Source of the DNA: Oasisia sp. SBJ-2009
Taxonomy: Eukaryota; Annelida; Polychaeta; Sabellida; Siboglinidae
Length of the DNA: 64,000 nucleotides
Assembly (NCBI GenBank): GCA_964017155.1
Contig: OZ024861.1
Location: 30,556,976 to 30,620,975, forward strand
Direction: 5' to 3'
Made by a program: the position numbers and the translations under genes. Each line of letters opens with the position of its first letter. Position 1 is the stretch's first letter. The notes under the pieces are model-generated. The model did no database searches, had not been told where the DNA came from, and saw only the letters and a list, made by a program, of their open reading frames with translations. This document shows positions 25,981 through 64,000 of this stretch, piece after piece.

Positions 25981-26415
25981 TATTAATGCTATAGTCAAGC
26001 TAGAAGCATAGCTTGGTTAAACCAGTTATATCCGGTTGTCTTAGTTCGCTAAGTATAGTTTTGGGTGAGTGGGAGCATGACCACTGAGTTGGCCGTAGGT
26101 AAGAGATACCAGCTCCTTATTAGTTAGTGAGAGGTACACTAGCCAGGCACATAGCTAGAGAGCGAAATAGCCCGTATTTAAGGAAGAGTAGCGTGCGCGA
26201 CAGGAGGACAGACAAGAGAGGATGAGGAGAGCACGCACCATGTAACTTCACGTCTGGCGCCCACGGAGCCAGGCCAATTAGACAATTGTATTGACTTCTG
26301 TATTATGCTGTCTGTATTAAAGTTCTTGAAACGAACACTTGGAAATGTCTTCTGCAAATGATTGAGTAATTAGAATCTCTCTCCGTGAGTATTGATTTCT
26401 ATTAGACAGTAACAC
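25981..26415 (+). mobile_element. Possible solo LTR or promoter-like unit
   Basis: A TATA-like TATTTAAGG near 26176 is followed about 30 bp later by a GC-rich segment, then TGGCGCCCACGGAG (resembling a tRNA primer-binding site) at about 26257 and an ATTAAAG poly(A)-like signal near 26317. I could not define matching LTR ends or a target duplication, so this remains weak. Confidence 0.25.
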
Positions 26416-27049
26416 TGTGGCTGAACTGTATAGGTCATGGCTAACTGTCTAGGAGGTCAGTACGGAGGGGGAATATTGCCCAAGATGAGAACACCGCATC
26501 TACGACTATATATAAGAAGATCGAGGCAGATGCGAAGAAGGGAAATTAGTAGACCGGCCAATTCTTACAACTTGAAGATAACATGTTAGTGCATGACAAA
26601 ACAGCGGCCACATATCACAGTCTGATAAAGGATGATGATGTAGGCATACCTTAATGTAGTTTGCGTTATTCCCCTTATTTTGCACGAAAGTAAGTTTCCA
26701 CGCACACCATTCTGCAGATAAAGAGAGTTTTGGTTCAGAATTCATTACCCTGTACCAGTCACCAAACTGGAACAATCCGGAAAGCTTTTGAGAAAAGAGA
26801 CACTTCATCTGTCATTGTGGTCTCTTCTGTGTCGGTGTCTTGGGAAGTTGCCAGTCAAACAAACATCATTACAGAAATGTTTACATTTCTAAAACATGAC
26901 AATTCCTGGTTACCCAGACAGTTTTAACACCAACTGTTTTGACAACCGGTATTATGATATCATAGTGTAAAGTATGTTGATTAAAAATGTAATTTTAATG
27001 ACTATGGTGACTTCAACACACTGTCAAGAAATTGGTGGGTGATTACCAT

Positions 27050-27306
27050 AGCTTTACGCAGAGACCCATCCACCCGTCATTTGGACAGGTAAAAACAAAT
27101 TTGGACGGCAAAAAAGGGTCTTCCAAAACCATAGACATTGTTAGTTATGCCTTGAAAGTGAGCGTAAATGGTGTCACGTGTGTGTTTGTGGTCCTATTCA
27201 GGTAAAAAAAAATACATTTAAAGTTTGTGAACTAGCTTAACAGTTAACACCCACATGTTCACCAAAACGTGTGACTGGCAATAAGTTAATCCTGCATAAA
27301 GCCCTG
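27050..27306 (+). mobile_element. Short element B, copy 3, with clear flanking duplication
   Basis: Starts AGCTTTACGCAG and ends CCTGCATAAAGCCCTG. It is flanked by direct repeats TTGGTGGGTGATTA at 27032-27045 and 27307-27320, a convincing target-site duplication of about 14 bp. Confidence 0.8.
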
Positions 27307-27825
27307 TTGGTGGGTGATTATCCAGCAAGAGATACAATAAAATCTGTGTATTAATGAGCCACAATTGGACACGGATGCGAAACCTGACCCGTTTGTGGTT
27401 AGCCAGGGCTGGGGAGTTTGTTTGTCAACACCTCAGCTGTTTTGCGTGTATTTTCAGCACATAAATGTTAGATATGACTCACTAGGCTCTTGTGACAGAG
27501 GCACAGGTGGGTCAGAGATGGCGGTGTTGTTATTATTAGTGGACGACTGGACGTGTGAGAAGGGGTCAAGGTCAGAGTAGCCAGGTGTGTGGTAAACACT
27601 GTTGGTGTGACTCAGCAGTCATGTGTCCTCAAACTACACGCTTTCATAAACACTAAACATGCTGTAGTGGACGGCTGAGTCAGTTCATTCTCTGTGTCCG
27701 TACTGCGAAGTCACCGTCGTTACTTGCTTGCACAGACTTGTAAGTGTGACTTAATAACTGAATAACAAGTCAATAACTTACTCCTGATGGGAGGCTTCAA
27801 AGTTCTGTTATTTTGTGTGTTGTTT

Positions 27826-28255
27826 TGACATCTTAGTCTACACTTACTGCAGTGTAGCTTATCTGTTGTTTATTTAAGTTTTTGTTACTTCTTTTCCAAT
27901 GTATCTCTTGTGACAGTAAACATCCTATTGAACAGGTGTTGTTGCCATGGTTACAGAACTGTTGTTGCTATGGTTACTGAATTATGATGGCGTTTGGACA
28001 TGTCGCTTTGGCCAGAGCTGGCAAGCTTAAATTGTGAAGGATGCTGAATGGGGACATCTTAGTCTACACTTAACTGCAACGTAGCTTATCTGATGTGTTT
28101 GTTTAACTTTTTGTTACTTCTTTTCAATCTATCTCTTGTGACAACAAACATCCTGTAGAACATCTGTTGTTGTCATGGTTATAGAACTGTTGTTGCTATG
28201 GTTACTGAATTGTGATGGAGTTTGGACATGTCGCTTTGGTCAGAGCTGGTAGGTT
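27826..28255 (+). repeat. Tandem duplication of about 228 bp
   Basis: The block starting 'gacatcttagtctacactta' near 27826 and ending 'tcgctttggccagagctggc' near 28020 is repeated from about 28054 to 28250 with few changes. Both copies carry 'gttgttgctatggttactga'. Confidence 0.85.
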
Positions 28256-28277
28256 TGTGAATGGATTGTTGGCCCAG

Positions 28278-28541
28278 AGCTTTATGCAGAGACCCATTTG
28301 GACGGGTAGAAATATGGGTAGATGGGTAAAAAAAAACGAAGGAGCAAACAAGATCTTCCAAAACCCTAGATATAGTCAGTTATGCCTCAAAAGTGAGTGT
28401 AAATAATGTCACATGTGTGTTTGTAGTCCATTTCAGGTCATCAGACACATTTAAAGTTTGTAAACTGGCTTAACAGTTAACATCCATGTGTCCACCAAAA
28501 CATATGTGACTGGCAATAATTTGGTCCTGCATAAAGCCCTG
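28278..28541 (+). mobile_element. Short element B, copy 4, just upstream of the first CPT1 coding exon
   Basis: Starts AGCTTTATGCAGAGACCC and ends CCTGCATAAAGCCCTG. It ends about 80 bp before the exon's acceptor, so it is part of the intron or leader next to the start codon. Confidence 0.75.
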
Positions 28542-28630
28542 GTTGTCGCTATGGTTGCATGTCAATGCATGAGTTTAGATGTGTTGTTGCTATGGTTCAT
28601 TCATGTCGTTGCCATGGTTACAGACTTGCA

Positions 28631-59124
<30,494 letters not shown>

Positions 59125-59309
59125 TGACGTCGACAGGACCAACATGTAGAGTACCACGTGGGGCCATGCACAGGACCACACCACGAGGTGTAGGTTGTGC
59201 TGGAGGCAGGGAGGAAGGTCCTTTGTTGAGATTCCTGCAGGCTGCAGATGACAGTGCAGTTTTCGTGTCATCCAGACATGGAGAGGCTGTTATCTGGGTC
59301 GTTGTTAAA

Positions 59310-59660
59310 GTGTGTTGTCATGGCTGGTGTCAATGTGTGTTGTCTGGGTCATTGTCAAGAAGTGTTGTATGAACCATTGTTAACATGTGTTGTATGGGCC
59401 ATTGTTAACATGTGTTGTATGGACCATTGTTAACATGTGTTGTGCGGACCATTGTCAAATTATGTTGTCTGGTCCAGTGTCAGCACGGTGGTGTATGGAC
59501 CATTGTCAGCATGTGTTATATTGACCAGTGTCAACATGTGTCGTGCGGACCATTGTCAACATATGTTGGCTGGGCCAGCGTCAGCACGGTGGTACATTGC
59601 CTGGACCATTGTCAAGATGTGTTGTATACACCAGTGTCATCATGCATCATGTGTCAGTGT
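59310..59660 (+). repeat. Minisatellite in the CPT1 3' UTR
   Basis: Units of about 25-30 bp: TGTGTTGTATGGACCATTGT + TAACA or CAGCA, about 12 copies. It lies 190 bp after the stop codon, so it would be part of the mRNA if the 3' UTR is unspliced. Confidence 0.9.
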
Positions 59661-60758
59661 TAAGTTATGTTGAGGTGGTTGGATTAAAATGTGTTTTAGT
59701 GGAATTCACCATTGCACTAACTTTGGAAAAAATCTTGAGTGGAAACACTAAACGTGTTGCGTGCAATTGCTGATAGATTGCATGCAGTATTAAAAACAAG
59801 TTGTCTTTTAATTAACAGAATAATTGTGTTTTTAAGGTTTTATTATTTTTGTTTTACTACTTACCTAGGAAAGGCGTATCTTTTTGGTCTTGCCTTTACT
59901 GCAACTGACACAACGATCATGTCATAGTAATAATGTCACAGCGACAATGTCACAGTGACAATGTCACAGTTACCAGGTTATGCTTTACAGTTGTATATTG
60001 TGCAATGTGTCACTCACTAATGGTTGATGTGTAAGTGGACAAAGATTATAGAGAAACGTTTTGGCAGATTTTACTCTGACATTTGGTGAAAGAATGAACG
60101 TGTCTGTGTGTTTGTATATATGTAGGAAATTACGTAGGTGATTTAATGTTATACTAACATTTTGTTTGTGATGTTTTTCTTTAATGCATATCGGAAACCT
60201 ACAATTATGCAGAGGTCAACAGCACAAGTTAGAAGTGGGAATGTCAACTGAATTACTTGCATGTATATTTTGAAAGCTTCACTATGTGGAATGTTATATG
60301 TAACCTTTAATAATGTTGTGTATCTTTGATTGCTACATGTATATGTACCTCGTGACACTATTGTGTTGATGAACCAAATGAACTGACCCTCAGAACCATA
60401 GTAGGACCTTTATACAACTGTGATCAATATCTTAGTCGTACTTGATACGGGAAGCAATCTTTATGTCTAGATCTTAAATTTGGTTGTCTTTGAGGATTGG
60501 TGTTTTGCTATTAATGTGTAACATGGTTCCGTGTATAGTATACTGTGTGAAAAAGTGCCAATGATTTCGGTGCAGGATGACAAACAACATGGATGTAACA
60601 GAATTGGAATTAGGGAGTGTAATGTCAGTGTATAAGTTATTGGTGTTGAACGTTTGTAGGTAATATTGGTATGTATGGATGCGTCAAACTTATAGATATT
60701 GAAAATTAATAGATCTCACTTTGCATGTATTTGGGGTGTTGTGTGTAAGTTAAATGTA

Positions 60759-60764
60759 AATAAA
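60759..60764 (+). terminator. Candidate poly(A) signal of CPT1
   Basis: AATAAA in TGTAAATAAATAGAC, about 1.6 kb after the stop codon, is the first canonical signal I noticed. Weaker ATTAAA-type words occur earlier (near 59685), so the true end may be nearer. Confidence 0.4.
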
Positions 60765-60799
60765 TAGACAACAGCCTATGATTACCCTTCATCCTAACA

Positions 60800-63700
60800 C
60801 TAGGCTACACCCTACCCATTATAAATACAAGACGTGAGTCTGTTTTGCAAATAACATTTACTCTCGATAAAGCGAGTAGATTGTGAAGATTCAGAACAGT
60901 CTATCAACATCTTACTGTCGACATTTTGTTCCATCATTACTTGTGTCTAGTTTGGACTTGCACATGCAAGCGTTGGACAAAAGACTGCATGTTACAATAA
61001 CTATTATTCCAGTGCTAAATGTTGATTTCCGGTGTGTCTTGTATTGTTATGGATTCCTAGCGTTGACATTCCCACTTCTTGTTTCTATCACTTTTTCATG
61101 TACAGATATAGTTCCATTTGCTGTAGAAACATTTTAGTTATACATTATTATTATTATCGTGTCTTCTCAACGACTTTCTATTGATGCTGTCCAAAACATG
61201 ACCTGAAGTATGACTGATGATAGGTCATTTTGTGTAAGATACTCAGCATCGTTGCACGTGGTGTAAATGTGAGTGAGTGCATGTGTGTGCTTGCGTGTGT
61301 GCAATGGTGAATAATTATGTCGTGCGTGGTGCGTAGCCAGTGTAATTATGACAACATTTTCGTATCTAAACGAGGGAGATTTTCGTAGCCAAAATTACAC
61401 TCGAGTGTGTCCATCACTTGCGATGGGCAGAGCTATTTGTCTGCAATGAACGCACCACTCTACACTGGCGATATTCCGTGTTAGCACAGTTATCTAGTGG
61501 GTGAGTTGAGTCTCCACATTTCGATCATTTGTTTGAACAGACGTTTGAGACAAACCACGGTGTTGGCATCTGCCAAGGTGTTGGTACATGTCAGGGTGTT
61601 CGTACGAGACACTCAACAAGTGTGAGTACACGTATGAGTGATATTGTACTGGTGTGTGCTATCAATGCAGACGTGAACTATAGCGTGTTGATGTGTGTGA
61701 TACGATGGCCAATGCAGGTGATGTTACGGGTTTAGCAAGTTCCATATCTAGCGTATCATGTGGTATTAATTAGTTGAATTTGACAATTTAAACTACGCTA
61801 CTCTTCTAAGCACGTAACTGCAAACGTAAATCATTGAAATAATTGTTTGATTATCAGGCGAAGTGTGATAAGTCATTGCCATGTACTTTCCAACGGACAC
61901 AGCGTCGCGCCATTTGCAATGGGTTTTATGACGCAGATGCCGCAATTTTTGAAACGCTCGCTTACTGTCTCGATGGCATGTGATAACTCGGTACATGGTG
62001 CATAGCGTAATAAATGTGGCATTCAATATGCCGGTGGTACTTGTTACGTTATTATAACAGGGCATTAGTGAGTTCACACTGTCATCGGTAGATTATGCAA
62101 ATGTAAGTCACGTGGTTCGGTAGGAGAACCAATGGCCGCGAAACAGTTCATCGAGTTTCTTTCTGATGGTTTAATTGGTAGCATCCCATGTTACACCTGG
62201 TGTTACAAATGACACAGTGCATAAGTGCATTAGGCAAGCCCCCAGTGGTAACGGCTCAGTTGTGGCTACGTTGTATCTAATATAGTCTAGGGCCTCTTTA
62301 GTTTGTACGATTTGTGTGTTTTAATGTGCAGTGCATAATCACGAATGCTAATAAATTGTGTTTTAACAGTTTTGAGTGTGTGTCTATCACCTGGGGTATT
62401 TACTAGTCGCGCAAGTTGTGTGCTAGTGCAGGGTGAACGACAATAAACGCTAAAACCATTCAGTGAGTCTTTCATGTCTGGTGTTTCTGCATGGGTCTGC
62501 GCAACGAACGGAATCAGACGAACAGTAGACCATCTACAATGACATAACATCACCCACTATGACCCAGTGATGTTCGATACAAAGTCCACACTGCCAACAA
62601 TAAACACAAATTATATTTATTGAAAACAAGAACCGAAAACATGACAATACAAACACTTGTACAACAACCGGAAGTTAGTCTACCTGTCATACAAGTTTCA
62701 AAGAACAGAACGGTTTCCTGTAAACAGTGTATGTATACGGACGACATTGAACATAAATATTACACACTTAGATGGGGGATAGAACGTAATCGCGGAATTT
62801 CTTCCAACAGCTTACGCTTCTTCAATGTCAGACAGGCGCTGAAGTACTGAGTGAGAGGCCAGACAACGATAGATTGGACAGTTTTCGCGAAATTGTAAAC
62901 AGCTCCTTCGTCCTCCGATATCATGTCTGGCCGAACTAGCGGAGCGTGGAATTACGGCTCCGGGCTCATCCGCCCCAAATAGTTCCGATACTATTGTTCT
63001 TGATTGGATCTATTCTTCTGTTGCAGATTTGTTGGAGAAATGCCATCAAATTGTTGCTAAATCACGCATGAACGACATAGTCTATGAAATCGCCGCTTTA
63101 TGTGGGCCATTTCAAGCCTTTGATAACAATGTTGCGATACTACTGCTTTCACAAAACTAAATTTTGGTGAGCAGTGCATTAACACCAAAAGCAACAGTTC
63201 TGTCCGTGATGAAAATGGTTTTCATTTGTTTTTAGAGGTGAAAGACCAACGAACACTTTAGTCGATTGGGTTTGCACACTATGACTTTGTCGAGTTGTGT
63301 TTTCATTGTGCAACACCTTGATACGGTGGTTATGACTAGCATATAGAGAACTGAATTATTTTCTTGTACACTACGAAGACGAGTTGACATGTATAAACAA
63401 CACGCAGCAATAGACCGATGGTATTGTTAAATCGGAACATGGCGGACGCTCAGCGTATTACATTATTGTTGCGCAGTTTCTGAAGGACAAACTCAAACCT
63501 TTGACCTACATTTTGTTTGTGCCTGTATGTAAACTGCCTTCTCATAATGGACACCGTAGTGCAATATACGTGCGACTTCAATCGTTCTGTGCGACGTCAT
63601 TCCATTGCCCCATCAAATATAGTTTTTGTTGAATTGTTACAGCATTAGGACCTAAATATCGCCTTAACATCTGTGTATGATCTGTCGTGTTGTCGTTCGT

Positions 63701-64000
63701 TCTTTTGTGTCATGATGTTGTCGTTATGTCAGTCCGGTAGCTCCCAATCCTATAGAAAGAACTTATGGAAACACTCCACAATTATTGCTTTCCTAAAACC
63801 ACACATTTCCAGTAGTAATGCCTTTCTTTCCGGTCACAGTAACGGCACACATGCAGCATCTGACCGCGTACATTCGTTAGGCTAGCGTCACCGGAAACGC
63901 CTGTAAATGTTCGACTTGACTGCGCAGTCGCACGACGTCTCCAGTTGTATCCAGCTCCAGTCGAAGACAAGCTCCCACGGACGTCGCACTAGGGCCATGA
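60800..64000. other. Gene-free stretch, nothing recognised
   Basis: The longest open frames (minus 61793-62077, minus 62287-62553, plus 60883-61137) match no family I know. CpG content rises from about 62880, which could be the start of a neighbouring gene's promoter. No exon with convincing splice sites was found. Confidence 0.4.

Noticed and set aside
25981..26415. Full LTR retrotransposon
   Set aside because: No gag/pol sequence and no second LTR nearby; only promoter-like and primer-site-like words, so kept only as a weak solo-LTR candidate.

Overview
This is animal genomic DNA: long introns with GT-AG boundaries, many non-LTR retrotransposon remnants, tRNA-derived SINE sequence, fold-back (MITE-like) elements, and unusually many microsatellites and minisatellites. 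The only host gene I can support is one complete plus-strand copy of carnitine O-palmitoyltransferase 1 (CPT1, the malonyl-CoA-regulated mitochondrial outer-membrane enzyme). Its coding exons run from 28631 to 59124: 20 constitutive exons plus two alternative versions of exon 14. A single CPT1 of this structure points to an invertebrate. Tandem repeats that copy splice sites recall the 'mirage minisatellites' I remember being described in amphioxus, so a cephalochordate is one candidate. A mollusc or another marine invertebrate is equally possible from what can be seen.

Layout. 1-20500 is a repeat-rich stretch without a recognisable host gene. It holds diverged tandem repeats, a 17-bp minisatellite, two near-identical 447-bp MITE copies 2.5 kb apart, a CpG-rich block (6290-7130), a nest of RTE-like LINE fragments in both orientations (13990-18165) and a decayed CR1/L2-like LINE (18950-19740). 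20870-21330 is a CpG-rich block with a good splice donor and may hold the untranslated first exon of CPT1. 21800-28600 is probably 5' intron/upstream DNA with several copies of a second short element. 28624-59124 is the CPT1 coding region. 59125 to about 60790 is its 3' UTR with a minisatellite and a candidate poly(A) signal. 60800-64000 has nothing I recognise.

CPT1. The assembled protein is 764 or 765 aa, close to vertebrate CPT1 (about 773 aa). It keeps the N-terminal Glu3/His5 pair, two membrane segments, the catalytic His (His471), a Tyr-Glu-Ala-Ser-Met segment and the Ser-Thr-Ser carnitine-site motif. The catalytic His lies on a 26-nt microexon. Directly after it there are two homologous, phase-compatible versions of the next exon (14a, 66 nt; 14b, 63 nt). 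Skipping both creates a TGA at the exon 13/15 junction. Two near-identical 15-17 nt sequences flank exon 14a, and a third, complementary sequence lies upstream of 14b. The two upstream copies could therefore compete for pairing with the third, a docking/selector-like arrangement.

The second striking feature is repeat placement. At least three introns (3, 7, 15) begin with minisatellites whose unit copies the end of the preceding exon plus its GT donor. Introns 2, 17 and 18 end with minisatellites that run into the authentic acceptor. The gene therefore carries dozens of decoy splice sites.
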